A DNA stretch of 64,000 nucleotides, from NCBI RefSeq assembly GCF_963678845.1, contig NZ_OY787464.1:372001-436000 (forward strand), given 5' to 3'. The translations under genes were made by a program, and so were the position numbers. Positions within the stretch are counted from its first letter, which is position 1, and every line of letters begins with the position of its first letter. The notes under the pieces were generated by a model that saw nothing but the letters and a program-made list of their open reading frames with translations, was not told the origin of the DNA and did not search any database. Positions 27,088 through 36,319 of this stretch are shown piece after piece. The DNA is from an uncultured Bacteroides sp. (lineage in GTDB: Bacteria > Bacteroidota > Bacteroidia > Bacteroidales > Bacteroidaceae).

Positions 27088-28131
27088 TTATTTTATAATC
27101 TTTATTTCAATTTGATTATTGTTACGATAAGGATTAGTTCCATCAGGCCATAAAATCTTATCAACGAAATTCAGATTATCCATTACATTTTCCCATGTTT
27201 TAATTGCTGCATCACCATGTCCTAAAGTCTCAAAAGATTTAAGTGTAGCACGACCTGGGCCGCAATAAAGGGTAACTTCACTACGCATCTGAACTGACTG
27301 AACATAAGGAACTATCTGATCATTTGTTCCATGTACAAGAAGAATTGGAGGATAATTCTTTGTCACCAGGCGAAGAGGGCTTGCCTTATCAGCTTTCTCC
27401 TTGTTTTCGGCCAATTGGGTATCAAATCCCATTTCCTTATTTGCAGGTTCTTTAACGTTTGGGAAGTTTGTCATATCTGACACACCATACCAAGAAACTA
27501 TTCCCTGAACCTCTGAAGACAGAGTATCATTACCCATCGTCAAATCCTCATACTCGAGTTTGCCGTTAGTAGCACCAAGCATTTCAACGATATGTCCGCC
27601 AGCCGAATTTCCCCAAACAACAATCTTTGAGGCATCTAATTTATACTTTTCAGCATTGGCACGAATAAATCGGACTGCTGCTTTTGCATCATATAAAGGA
27701 GCAGGCCATACAGCTTCACCTGACAATCGGTAATTTACACTCACAATTACATATCCCTGAGTTGTGCTATACAGAATTGGAGCTATCATTTCCGATTCTT
27801 TTGAACCAAAAGCCCATCCACCGCCATGAAACACCATTATTACTTTATAAGGCGCATCTCCTACAGAAGGATAAATTATATTCAGACGCTGAGCCTGATT
27901 TTCTGTTCCGGCATAAGCAAGGTTTAGTTCTACAGACTTGAATTGAGTCATATCAATCTGCCTGTCCAAACTCTTGTTTACTGCAAATTCGCCCAATCCT
28001 GGAATTTCTGCTTTTGGCTTAGTTGCTAAATAAGTCTCTGCATACATACTTTTTTTAGTAGCGCAACTAATCATCACAAAGGAAACACATGCTGCCAAAA
28101 TCATTTTGTACAAAATATTCATTCTTTTCAT
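27088..28131 (-). CDS. Alpha/beta hydrolase lipoprotein (esterase/lipase, acetyl-esterase type)
   Basis: A 347-residue exported lipoprotein; the start at 28131 (MKRMNILYKMILAACVSFVMISC) gives a signal with lipobox MISC at C23. The catalytic features of the hormone-sensitive-lipase/BD-FAE-like fold are clear. The oxyanion loop HGGGW is at 102-106 and the nucleophile S176 is in GNSAGG. An Asp lies in HGTNDQIVP and a His in LGHGD near the C-terminus. It may de-esterify sugars or glycans outside the inner membrane. It follows the slipin gene by 52 bp and may share its transcript. Confidence 0.85.
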   Translation of the reverse strand: MKRMNILYKMILAACVSFVMISCATKKSMYAETYLATKPKAEIPGLGEFAVNKSLDRQIDMTQFKSVELNLAYAGTENQAQRLNIIYPSVGDAPYKVIMVFHGGGWAFGSKESEMIAPILYSTTQGYVIVSVNYRLSGEAVWPAPLYDAKAAVRFIRANAEKYKLDASKIVVWGNSAGGHIVEMLGATNGKLEYEDLTMGNDTLSSEVQGIVSWYGVSDMTNFPNVKEPANKEMGFDTQLAENKEKADKASPLRLVTKNYPPILLVHGTNDQIVPYVQSVQMRSEVTLYCGPGRATLKSFETLGHGDAAIKTWENVMDNLNFVDKILWPDGTNPYRNNNQIEIKIIK

Positions 28132-28183
28132 ACTTCTAAACTTTAAAGTTAAAAGCCCTTCTTCAAATATATCAAAAACATTA

Positions 28184-29116
28184 TTAATCCCTATCATATC
28201 TATCAGGCCGTTCTGTGTGTTTCAAGTTAGCAGCCTTTTCTTTTTTAACAACATCAGCCAAAGCAACTGTGCCGGCAATACCGCCAAGTCCCATCGTCTC
28301 AACAGCCGTGCTTGGTACAACTACAATAGTAGCGTTTGTTTTCAATCCTTCGTAAAGCATATTCATAGCACGAAGATGGAAAGCATTTGGGGATTCAGAA
28401 TAGGTCTCAGCCGCTTCAACAAATTTACTGGCAATCTGGCGCTCAGAGTCGCCAAGAATAACTCTCGCCTGACGTTCCCGCTCTGCCTGTGCCTGCATAG
28501 ACATAGCAGCCTCTAATCCCTGAGGTATTAGCACATCTTTAACCTCAACTGAAATTACATTAATACCCCAAGGTTCTGTCCTCTCATCTATAATAGTCTG
28601 CAATAGAGCACTGATCTTATCACGGCCTTCCAACATATCGGCCAGCATTGTTTTACCTATCACATCACGAAGAGCCGTCTGAGAAGCCCAACCAATAGCA
28701 CTATAGTAATCGGCAACATCCAGTGCAGCTTTTTTCGGATCAACAACCTTCCAGAAAAGAACAGCATCCACATCAACAGGAACTGTATCTTTGGTAAGCG
28801 TTTTTTCCGCCTTAAACGAAGTAGTTATAACCCTGATATCAATCCAGTAAGGGATAGAATCTATTATTGGAAAAATAAAAAAAAGACCAGGCCCTCTAAG
28901 AGATTGAAATCTTCCCAATCGAAGCACTACAGCCCTGGTCCACTGAGTCGCCACTTTGGTAGACCATGCAGTAAACACTGCCATAAAGAAGAACAGGACC
29001 AAAATAGTCTGGCTTAGTCCTGAATTAAATTGACTGTCAACAGCAAATGCTAAAAGTGCACCAACAACTGCAATTACAATAAAGAGCAGCGTTGCAACAG
29101 AACTATCGTTTCTCAT
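28184..29116 (-). CDS. Slipin/stomatin family SPFH-domain membrane protein
   Basis: A 310-residue protein starting at 29116 (MRNDSSVATLLFIVIAVVGALLAF). Two N-terminal hydrophobic helices are followed by the SPFH domain (RAVVLRLGRFQSLRGPGLFFIFPIIDS, VPVDVDAVLFWKVVDPKKAALDV) and an alanine/glutamate-rich helix (GLEAAMSMQAQAERERQARVI). Such proteins form membrane microdomain cages. The partner NfeD protease usually found beside bacterial slipins is not adjacent here. The longer in-frame start is rejected because it adds a non-hydrophobic leader. Confidence 0.9.
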   Translation of the reverse strand: MRNDSSVATLLFIVIAVVGALLAFAVDSQFNSGLSQTILVLFFFMAVFTAWSTKVATQWTRAVVLRLGRFQSLRGPGLFFIFPIIDSIPYWIDIRVITTSFKAEKTLTKDTVPVDVDAVLFWKVVDPKKAALDVADYYSAIGWASQTALRDVIGKTMLADMLEGRDKISALLQTIIDERTEPWGINVISVEVKDVLIPQGLEAAMSMQAQAERERQARVILGDSERQIASKFVEAAETYSESPNAFHLRAMNMLYEGLKTNATIVVVPSTAVETMGLGGIAGTVALADVVKKEKAANLKHTERPDRYDRD

Positions 29117-29349
29117 TTTTATATAGATTAGAGGGTTACTAATTCCGTCCTGAATAAGAATCTCATTTAGAAATAACAACTAACTCATTGCAGATGTTTA
29201 GTTTAAAGCATTGAATATGTTATAATCGCCTCGTTTTAGAAGAAAATATTTGAAATTTACTTAGAGATACAATAATTCTTTTAAAAATGGTATATATCAA
29301 AAGGCATTCTTCAATCTGAAAAAGTTATAGTTTGTAACATTCAACAATA
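29117..29349. other. Gap upstream of the slipin gene
   Basis: AT-rich, no gene or repeat seen. It presumably contains the slipin promoter, but no good TAnnTTTG match was found. Confidence 0.4.
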
Positions 29350-29395
29350 AAAGAGCTATTTTCACTCTAAATTGTAGAGTGAAAAATAGCTCTTT
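29350..29395 (-). terminator. Strong terminator of the transglutaminase-like gene
   Basis: AAAGAGCTATTTTCACTCTA (29350-29369) pairs with a matching arm at 29375-29395 (TAGAGTG...CTCTTT), giving a stem of about 20 bp with a 5-nt loop and T-runs on both sides. It lies 107 bp after the stop. Confidence 0.85.
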
Positions 29396-29501
29396 TTATA
29401 GCTGTAAAAAGTTGATCAAATGACAACCTGTAACTTTAGTCTTTCAGATTTGGGCTTTTGACATGCTTCCAGTTTTAATCTGATATACAAAGTAAAACAA
29501 C

Positions 29502-30701
29502 TTATTCTTCAGGACATTGCCAGAAGTATTTATCATTATTGGTTACAATTCTCTTTTCGGATTTACTTTCAGCTGTAGAAGAAGGATCAAGAGAAATATA
29601 TGCAGGCAATGGTTTGCCATTTAATTTTGTTTCAATATTATACTCATTCCTTACCGCACACTCTAAACGGTAGAGATTCTTAGTCATATAAAAATCCAGA
29701 TATTCTTCCTGAGTCTCCTTCTGCTTATTGTTCCAGTTGGCATCTTCATTCAAATGAAGAGGAGCTCCACTGAGAAGTCTTTCGCGAACTTCAGCAATGC
29801 CAAGCATATTTCCTTTATCGTCTGTAACATAAGCTTCAAAAGTGGGATCAATCCAAATCCATTTATCCAGAGTATTAGAATAAACAGCATTTATAACATG
29901 GCAATCATTGATGTATTTTTTTGGCAGGCAAACAACATAACGAGACTTAAAGCCCATTGCCAGGTAACATTCATTGAGCATCATTGCCATCATTCTGCAG
30001 TTAATCCCCCTGTTCTCCTTTTTACAGATATTTACCAGATCAATAGCATTCTTTGATTCCGGATTTGGAGAAGCTCCATCATGACGCACTACATTATGCG
30101 CCCAGTGAAGTAAATTCTTTATTTTTGAGATTTCATTTCCACTTCCGGCAACACTGTCAAGGTTAAAGTATTGACGGATACGAACAAGATTACTATCGTT
30201 AGGAGCCAGATATGTAATTTGAGGCAAAGAAGAATCTGCTTTAACTACATATCCCCCACCTTGCTTTAAGATATATGAATAATCACCTTCGTCACGAATC
30301 TTATCCATAGCAAAAATAAATTGCTTTTCTTTCCTAATATTGTCAAGATCATGATCACGCACAGCATGTGCATAAGAAATCCATTGATGTTCTGTTGCCT
30401 TAACAAAAGATGCAACAGCCTGCTTCTTCTTTTTCTGGCAAGATTGATAACAAGCCAGATTATAGTATAGGCCCCCAATATAAGAATCAGTCTCTTCCTT
30501 TATATTTTGAGGATAAGATTCAAAAGTCTTAATCATTCCATTGTAAATGCCTTCCAGTTTCTTGTAATCATTTGTTTCTCTTGCTTTTTGAATCGGAGCA
30601 TTTTGTTCATTAATGTACTTGGACACATCATCTTTTGTTATTTGTGCAGATGCATAAGACGTACATAGCACAGCAAACAATAAATAAAGAATTCTTTTCA
30701 T
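29502..30701 (-). CDS. Secreted transglutaminase-like domain protein
   Basis: A 399-residue exported protein; the start at 30701 (MKRILYLLFAVLCTSYASAQ) gives a clean signal peptide. The N-terminal helical part resembles a repeat/scaffold region. The transglutaminase-like core holds the papain-type triad: Cys in NRGINCRMMAMML, His in NDCHVINAVY and Asp in WIWIDPTFEAYV. Proteins of this family may be proteases or transamidases; the substrate is unknown. A minus-strand TATATTTG at 30756-30763 is a candidate -7 element. Confidence 0.82.
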   Translation of the reverse strand: MKRILYLLFAVLCTSYASAQITKDDVSKYINEQNAPIQKARETNDYKKLEGIYNGMIKTFESYPQNIKEETDSYIGGLYYNLACYQSCQKKKKQAVASFVKATEHQWISYAHAVRDHDLDNIRKEKQFIFAMDKIRDEGDYSYILKQGGGYVVKADSSLPQITYLAPNDSNLVRIRQYFNLDSVAGSGNEISKIKNLLHWAHNVVRHDGASPNPESKNAIDLVNICKKENRGINCRMMAMMLNECYLAMGFKSRYVVCLPKKYINDCHVINAVYSNTLDKWIWIDPTFEAYVTDDKGNMLGIAEVRERLLSGAPLHLNEDANWNNKQKETQEEYLDFYMTKNLYRLECAVRNEYNIETKLNGKPLPAYISLDPSSTAESKSEKRIVTNNDKYFWQCPEE

Positions 30702-30755
30702 AGACTCATTTTTAGTAGTTCTTCTGTTTTGTTTTTTATCATACATTTTATTCTA

Positions 30756-30763
30756 CAAATATA
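30756..30763 (-). promoter_or_regulatory. Candidate -7 element for the transglutaminase-like gene
   Basis: Minus-strand TATATTTG, 55 bp before the chosen start. It supports the shorter reading, because the longer in-frame ATG at 30746 would lie only 10 bp away. Confidence 0.4.
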
Positions 30764-30826
30764 GAGTTTATATTTTTATTGAAAGAATAATATTTATATA
30801 ATTAATTCATCTATTTGCCTCACAAT

Positions 30827-30871
30827 AAGACATGACGTGCAGTTATCTCCCCAAGTTGGTTTACTGTCTAC
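30827..30871 (-). pseudogene. Relic of an EFR1-type ferredoxin gene
   Basis: The minus strand encodes VDSKPTWGDNCTSCL. It matches 13 of 15 residues of VDGKPIWGDNCTSCL in the intact EFR1-type protein at 36844-37623; most base differences are synonymous third-position changes. Beyond this segment similarity stops: the downstream frame reads LIVRQIDELII and ends, and the upstream frame meets a stop after about ten codons. This looks like a decayed remnant of a paralogue, not a functional gene. Confidence 0.7.
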
Positions 30872-31106
30872 CTGTTCTTTCTCTCTTTTGACGTAAGCAA
30901 ACTATCTCAAATGCTTATTCAATCAAGGTTATACATGTTTTTTGATAAGCCATTTATTGAATCTGATGAAAATTCTGCAAAACATAATAAATAAAAAACT
31001 TAATGCAATATCTTCCACCAAAAGTGACGTAGAACTTTTTTTGTACATTTTATCTACCTATCTGCTACCAACCTGCATTAATAACTTGATAACTAGTATT
31101 ATAAAT

Positions 31107-31146
31107 TAGTAGCAGATAAATTTTATACACAATTCATCTGCTACTA
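31107..31146. repeat. Hairpin made from two island repeat words
   Basis: TAGTAGCAGAT (31107-31117) and ATCTGCTACTA (31136-31146) are exact reverse complements with an 18-nt spacer. A further copy, ATCTGCCACCA, follows at 31156. Confidence 0.7.
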
Positions 31147-31271
31147 GAATCAGTGATCTGCCACCAATCGACTATTTCAATTACACAATAATGTTGTAAA
31201 CAACAGCTTTTCTTGCTTCCTCGGATATGGCATTTTATTTAATAAGCTACCCGTTTTTCCCATTTAAGCTA

Positions 31272-31364
31272 AGTGAGCCTTCATATGAAAACCCATGGGT
31301 TCACAGATGAAGGCTCATGGGTTTTCATTCGAGAACCCATGAGACTTCAACTGAGGGCTCACTT
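31272..31364. repeat. Four-unit palindromic array, 22-bp period (array D)
   Basis: Four contiguous 22-bp units start at 31274, 31296, 31318 and 31340. Each is two 10-bp arms around 2 bp: TGAGCCTTCA/TGAAAACCCA, TGGGTTCACA/TGAAGGCTCA, TGGGTTTTCA/CGAGAACCCA and TGAGACTTCA/TGAGGGCTCA. The arms pair within and between units. The whole block is framed by AAGTGAGCC and GGCTCACTT. It sits in the middle of the repeat island. Confidence 0.85.
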
Positions 31365-31593
31365 ATATTTCTTTGCAAAATAGATTAACTTATCAGAGAA
31401 AAGTGGCAAACAAACCCACTGCCACAAACTACATTCACCCTGGCTGTATCCTCATAAAGCAGAACATTCCCCACTCAAGTATTAGCTGCAACACCTACTA
31501 TAATGTTGTAGAGCGTTCAATTCAGTAACAGATGACTCTGATTTGTAGCAGATAATCACGATTTTGTAGCAGATAAAAGGTTAAACTTTTTTA

Positions 31594-31646
31594 TCCACCA
31601 CTAGCTGAAAGCCCTTATTAAAAGGCTTTCTGTGCATTTTGGTGGA
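31594..31646. terminator. Nested hairpin downstream of the DUF2059 gene
   Basis: Outer arms TCCACCA (31594-31600) and TGGTGGA (31640-31646) enclose an inner stem GAAAGCC (31607-31613) / GGCTTTC (31624-31630). It lies about 95 bp after the DUF2059 stop on the minus strand and could end that transcript. No U-run follows, and the outer arm is part of the island's terminal repeat. Confidence 0.4.
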
Positions 31647-31738
31647 AGATGGTGGAGATGAATTTGCGTTTTGTATTTTTAAAATCGAGATGCATCCTTC
31701 TGCTAAAAAAAAAATCAGAATAATTTCTACTTCAATAA

Positions 31739-32503
31739 TCAATTGTTTTTTGCCGGTATACCTCGCATAACCGTTGTATCATTTTTATCGGGCGCAACAT
31801 TCAAGTCTTTTATTATTGAATTAGTATTCAATATAACTTTTTTCATTAGTTCAAACAATGGTTCCGACATATTTACTTCACTCGCTTTTGTTATCGTAAA
31901 ATGGAAAGTTTTATTTTCATATTTAACGTAAGGATCCATTCTGTCTATTGCTTTTTTGAAAATCAGCTTTTGTTCGGCAGTGGCATTTTTAATATTTGAA
32001 GTATCCATATCTAAATACTCATTCTTCATTTGAGCAATAAAAGCTGAGTCAGCCTCATGTTTCGGTTTAGTGTTGATTGTTATGTTTTCGGGTTTAAAGA
32101 TTGGATCTTTCAAAAACTCTCCCAAGTATTTAGTTTTAATTATATTCATTATTTCATTTTGAATTTCAGGCGCTGAATTTATAAGTTTCTGTCCTGTCTT
32201 GGTTTTGTAAAAACGAATCAGGTCTTTTATTTCCTGTTGAGTATAATACCTGTCATATATTCCAACCATATCTTCGTCCATAATTTTCTTAAACATTGGT
32301 TTAATTGAATTCATTAATGAACCGGTCACCCCTTTTGAAACACTATCCTTTTGTAAATTCTGAAACGGAATCATAAGTTTATCGAACATTGATTCTGTTT
32401 TCATTAAACTGAATAACTCCTTAATTGATTCATTTTTGGTTTGAGAAAATACATCAAAAGTAGATATTGCAAGAATGATTGAAACTAAAATTATTCTTTT
32501 CAT
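31739..32503 (-). CDS. Secreted DUF2059 domain-containing protein
   Basis: A 254-residue exported protein from the ATG at 32503 (MKRIILVSIILAISTFDVFSQ); an alternative start six codons upstream is possible. The DUF2059 helices are recognisable in MDEDMVGIYDRYYTQQEIKDLIRFYKTKTGQKLINSAPEI. The domain's biochemical role is unknown. A C-terminal extra segment continues with alternating charged helices. It lies about 25 bp after the large thioredoxin-fold gene, so both are probably one transcript. Confidence 0.75.
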   Translation of the reverse strand: MKRIILVSIILAISTFDVFSQTKNESIKELFSLMKTESMFDKLMIPFQNLQKDSVSKGVTGSLMNSIKPMFKKIMDEDMVGIYDRYYTQQEIKDLIRFYKTKTGQKLINSAPEIQNEIMNIIKTKYLGEFLKDPIFKPENITINTKPKHEADSAFIAQMKNEYLDMDTSNIKNATAEQKLIFKKAIDRMDPYVKYENKTFHFTITKASEVNMSEPLFELMKKVILNTNSIIKDLNVAPDKNDTTVMRGIPAKNN

Positions 32504-32527
32504 AATTCTTGATTTATTCATATTGTT

Positions 32528-35089
32528 TTAGTTCTTGATATACTTCTCTAATTCACGTTTTAGTGTTGAATTGTCAAAATGTCCAAAATCAGGATTAATG
32601 ATTTCACCAGTTTTTCCTACTAACACATAATGTGGTATTCCTGAAATATTGAACATAGAAGTTAGAAAATTCCATTCATCTATTGTAACGCGGTAGTGTT
32701 CGCCCTTAATATCGGGAATCATATTAGACCATGTGTTTTGTGGTGACGATGGATTAGTGATATACACAAACACAATATCTTTACCGGCTAATTCTTCTTT
32801 AAGTGGTTTAATTTGTTCAATACCACCGCGACATGGACTGCACCACGTAGCCCAAAAATCAACATAAATCACTTTTCCCTTGTACTTTTTAATAATGCCA
32901 TCAAAAATCTTGGCAGCTTCAGTCTTAGGAGTCTCATTTACTACAAAACCTGTCTTTTTCTTATTGGCTTCCAGCTTGGCTATTGCCTGATTATTGCATA
33001 ATTCCACATAATCGGCAATGAACGGACTACTAAATTGCTTTTGAATAGTTTTTAATCTTTTAGGACTAACTGGTGACAGTTCTTCAAGTATAGTACGACA
33101 ATTATCTTGCGCCAACATTAAGTCGCTTGCAAATCCGGGTTCAAGACCAAATAACGTTTTCAAATTTTTATTTCGGTTATCAATCGACTTTTGAGCAAAG
33201 AATTCATTTATAAAAGGGGTATGCCTTATATGGAATGCATTTGTTGAATCACCGGATGTTCTATAAAACTCATGCATTTTCTTAATCTTTTCCAAATTAT
33301 CATGTTTAGTTATAATCTTCCATAGTTTCTTTTCGTCTGCAGTGAATTTAATTTTATTATCCTTAAAGTATTTATCGACTACAGTATTATCTGCTTTTGG
33401 CGTATTTTTGTATACGCTTTTAAAATCTTCCTGATATTTAGTATAAAATGCTGTTATTTGCTTACTATATTTCTCATTATAGGCTTTTTCCTCTGCCGAG
33501 TTGGAAATCCAATCCGCCTCTTTTAGCTTCTCTAACATTAATTTTTCAGATTCGGTAAAGGTATATCCCGATTTCTCCAGCTCAGCACCCAGCCCCTGTG
33601 TATTGATCGAGAATGAATTGCCAATTTGCAAAATATCTAAATACTTAAGTCTGTTTATATATGAATCGTAGCTAGAGCATATTACTGCCAATGGATTATT
33701 TACCGATTCATTGTTTACGAAATCAAAATATTGAGCCGTTAACGAATCTGATTTTACCGATAAGGTTCTTTGCGTGTGTGGTATTTTGTTTTTTTCGCGG
33801 TAAGCATTTTCATAAAAATGGCCATAATCCATCATAGATTCTTCATACCTATATTTTAATTCCATTTTCATCACCTGATATGCTTTAGCGGAAATAGCAT
33901 TGGTTTTCATTATTGAATCTAATGCATTCATATCTTTCGTTTGAAACCGCATACAGTATTCTTTGTATTGTGTAGGCGACATATCAAGAATTTTACTTTG
34001 CATGTCTCTATAATCAAAGCTTCTTATTTTCATTAATTCAGACATATCAGAGTTGATTTTGGCAGTCTCTCCCATGAAAAGTTGATTGGCTGTACCCAAT
34101 AGCTGAAAGACCTCTTTCCCTGGTTCTAAGAAAACAAACCCATTGTAAATAGACGAACGTACGTAGCCAAGATGTGGATAATAAACAGGTAGCTTGGTAG
34201 TAAAAAATCCATTTTTATCTATTTTAATCACAGACACATTTTGTTGTCCGGTAATAATATCGTCAATGGCTATAGAAAGTGTTCTAACTCCAATGCGTGG
34301 AGTATAATCCTTAATATAACCACTGTAGGTTGCAGAATCAATCTTGAAAACGGGTAACTCATAAGGTTTGTCAGCTGCCGGTTTTTTCTTTTGGGCTTCA
34401 ACAGCATTATTACTATATTCTTTTAAATCTTGAGCCGATAAGCCTAGCAATAGATTGTTTGGTGCAGCGATTTTGTAGAACAGCTCTATGGATTCTCCAT
34501 CACTCTTGAGGTTTAATGATTTTACAGCCTTCTTGATTTTAGGATAATTGAAACTCCAACTCCAAAGCTTATTTTTGTAGACAATATATTTATCATAAAA
34601 ACCAAATTCCCAGTTTCCTGTCGATTTATCAAACCAATTTCCGCTCAATCCCTTTGGTAAAAATAATTTGACAATAGGTCGCTTAATCTCTATATCGTAA
34701 ATGAACCAATTGCCACCTTCATTGGCTTCGCCATAATCAATATAACTTGTAGTTTTAGCAATGGCAGGAAATATCAATTTATAGTTTACATCACCTGATA
34801 CAGGCATAGTATATCGCTCATTTAAAGGAATTCCCACAGAATATTTAATAAAAAGTTTCTCACCTCCTACAGGTTGAATATAGGTTTCTTTTGGAATATT
34901 TATCCACCAACCTAGAGTATATTTGGTGCAAATAGACAAAACTGTCGCAGTATCAGTTAGCTCTACTTTTGTAATCGTTGAATTATTATTCAGGCTTAAT
35001 CCTATCCTTGGATTTTTAATAACAGATTGAGAGTAAGCCACGATTGCTGATAAAAAAAATAATAGAAAGATAAGCTGTGTTTTTTTCAT
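32528..35089 (-). CDS. Large exported thioredoxin-fold protein (TlpA/ResA-like C-terminal domain)
   Basis: 853 residues with signal peptide (MKKTQLIFLLFFLSAIVAYSQ). The last ~130 residues are a TlpA-like thioredoxin domain: VIYVDFWATWCSPC with active-site CSPC at 750-753 and cis-Pro in SGIPHYVLVG. The long N-terminal part has beta-rich sequence and a helical middle (about 380-700) that I do not recognise. Such Bacteroidetes proteins are periplasmic thiol oxidoreductases of unknown client. It is co-directional with DUF2059 and DUF6624-like genes, all exported. Confidence 0.82.
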   Translation of the reverse strand: MKKTQLIFLLFFLSAIVAYSQSVIKNPRIGLSLNNNSTITKVELTDTATVLSICTKYTLGWWINIPKETYIQPVGGEKLFIKYSVGIPLNERYTMPVSGDVNYKLIFPAIAKTTSYIDYGEANEGGNWFIYDIEIKRPIVKLFLPKGLSGNWFDKSTGNWEFGFYDKYIVYKNKLWSWSFNYPKIKKAVKSLNLKSDGESIELFYKIAAPNNLLLGLSAQDLKEYSNNAVEAQKKKPAADKPYELPVFKIDSATYSGYIKDYTPRIGVRTLSIAIDDIITGQQNVSVIKIDKNGFFTTKLPVYYPHLGYVRSSIYNGFVFLEPGKEVFQLLGTANQLFMGETAKINSDMSELMKIRSFDYRDMQSKILDMSPTQYKEYCMRFQTKDMNALDSIMKTNAISAKAYQVMKMELKYRYEESMMDYGHFYENAYREKNKIPHTQRTLSVKSDSLTAQYFDFVNNESVNNPLAVICSSYDSYINRLKYLDILQIGNSFSINTQGLGAELEKSGYTFTESEKLMLEKLKEADWISNSAEEKAYNEKYSKQITAFYTKYQEDFKSVYKNTPKADNTVVDKYFKDNKIKFTADEKKLWKIITKHDNLEKIKKMHEFYRTSGDSTNAFHIRHTPFINEFFAQKSIDNRNKNLKTLFGLEPGFASDLMLAQDNCRTILEELSPVSPKRLKTIQKQFSSPFIADYVELCNNQAIAKLEANKKKTGFVVNETPKTEAAKIFDGIIKKYKGKVIYVDFWATWCSPCRGGIEQIKPLKEELAGKDIVFVYITNPSSPQNTWSNMIPDIKGEHYRVTIDEWNFLTSMFNISGIPHYVLVGKTGEIINPDFGHFDNSTLKRELEKYIKN

Positions 35090-35315
35090 CTTAGATTTGT
35101 TTTTTAAATTTAGTTATTTGTTTTTAATTGTATTTCTTCTTTACTTGCTGATTTATGCACAAAAACAAACCCGCACCAGCAGAGGGTAACTTCAAAGTTT
35201 TTGTTCTTACCTTTAACAATTCTCTAATTTCAATATCACTCCTACAATCACCACCACACTTGTTCTCCATTTTCGTAGGTAAAGATTCGTTCTGTCTAGA
35301 TATGAAATGAGTGAT

Positions 35316-36254
35316 TTAATCAAATGTTGGTGGTTTAAATTTTGTTCCTGGCACATAGTCAATATCAAACATCTTCAAGTAATCTTTCAATGGGATAAGC
35401 CCCATTTCTTTGCGTCGTTTATCTACATTTTCCTCATCTCTTATTGGAAAATAAGTGTACTTGCTTAACTTACCTGTAGCAGGATCTTTCATTTGAAAAA
35501 CTTGTGTTCCATAAATCTGATAATGAGTTTCATTTGCTTTAATTCTATCTTGCAACAGAGCTACGGATTCAGCACTTGCTTCTTTATTTTTAGCTGCATC
35601 CAGTAATTGATCAAGATATTTTTTTTGAATCTGATTGTTAGAATGCTGAATGACCATAAATGCTCCATTAGCAGCTACTTTACCAACCATTGTAAAAGTA
35701 GGCCATCCATGCTCTTTTATTATTTCCTCAACACGTACCAAATTAATGCTATCGATATGTATTGTACTTCTATCTAGATATTTTAAACCATATCCACGAG
35801 CGTATTGATCTCTTATGAGAATATGAAATAATTCTACAGCAAGTTTTGGTTTTGTTGCATTGGGTATTGTCGTTAAAAATACCGAATCAATTTTATCAGT
35901 AATTACTTTCCAACAAGGTAGAGAATGTAAACTTCTAAAATCTGTATCGGATAATATGAATCTATTATAATCAGGATTACTTTTAATGGAGCGCGAAAGA
36001 TAAAAACAGGTACTATCAATGTCATTTTTAGCCATGTAACAAATAGCTAAATTATAGTTGTTTATTCGTTTTATTCTTATTGCGTTAGTATCATTTTTAA
36101 GCTTATTTATCTGCATGTCAGCCGTATTATTTGCTTTAAGTGTATCTGCAAAAAGTATTATTTTTCCTATTACTTTAAATTGTCCATATAGTTGTGCATT
36201 AGCATTTATGACTAATGAGCCAAGTATAAAGTGTAGAATTATTGTTCTTTTCAT
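35316..36254 (-). CDS. Exported protein with DUF6624-like C-terminal domain
   Basis: 312 residues; signal peptide MKRTIILHFILGSLVINANAQ. A TPR-like helical segment (IKRINNYNLAICYMAKNDIDSTCFYLSRSIKSNP) is followed by the DUF6624-like region: VEEIIKEHGWPTFTMVGKVAANGAFMVIQHS, then LLQDRIKANETHYQIYGTQ and a PIRDEENVDKRRKEMGL segment. Function unknown. It is separated from the thioredoxin-fold gene by 226 bp of DNA with no visible gene. Confidence 0.65.
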   Translation of the reverse strand: MKRTIILHFILGSLVINANAQLYGQFKVIGKIILFADTLKANNTADMQINKLKNDTNAIRIKRINNYNLAICYMAKNDIDSTCFYLSRSIKSNPDYNRFILSDTDFRSLHSLPCWKVITDKIDSVFLTTIPNATKPKLAVELFHILIRDQYARGYGLKYLDRSTIHIDSINLVRVEEIIKEHGWPTFTMVGKVAANGAFMVIQHSNNQIQKKYLDQLLDAAKNKEASAESVALLQDRIKANETHYQIYGTQVFQMKDPATGKLSKYTYFPIRDEENVDKRRKEMGLIPLKDYLKMFDIDYVPGTKFKPPTFD

Positions 36255-36319
36255 TTTTTATTTACTGTGAGTAAAATCTCTGAATGTTAAATTGGTTATT
36301 TCCTATTTCAACAACGCTT

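Larger units (their letters stand above)
31010..31650. mobile_element. Repeat island bounded by 14-bp inverted repeats (MITE-like, unproven)
   Basis: ATCTTCCACCAAAA (31010-31023) recurs as its exact reverse complement at 31637-31650. Inside are repeats of a related word, ATCTGCTACC/GTAGCAGAT. They occur at 31060, 31109, 31136 and 31156 on the left and at 31525, 31545 and 31566 on the right, the latter mostly inverted relative to the left set. No gene is encoded. The layout suggests a small non-autonomous element, but no target-site duplication or transposase was identified. Confidence 0.4.

Noticed and set aside
31010..31650. Insertion sequence with transposase
   Set aside because: Terminal inverted repeats exist but no coding sequence is inside, so it can at most be a non-autonomous element.
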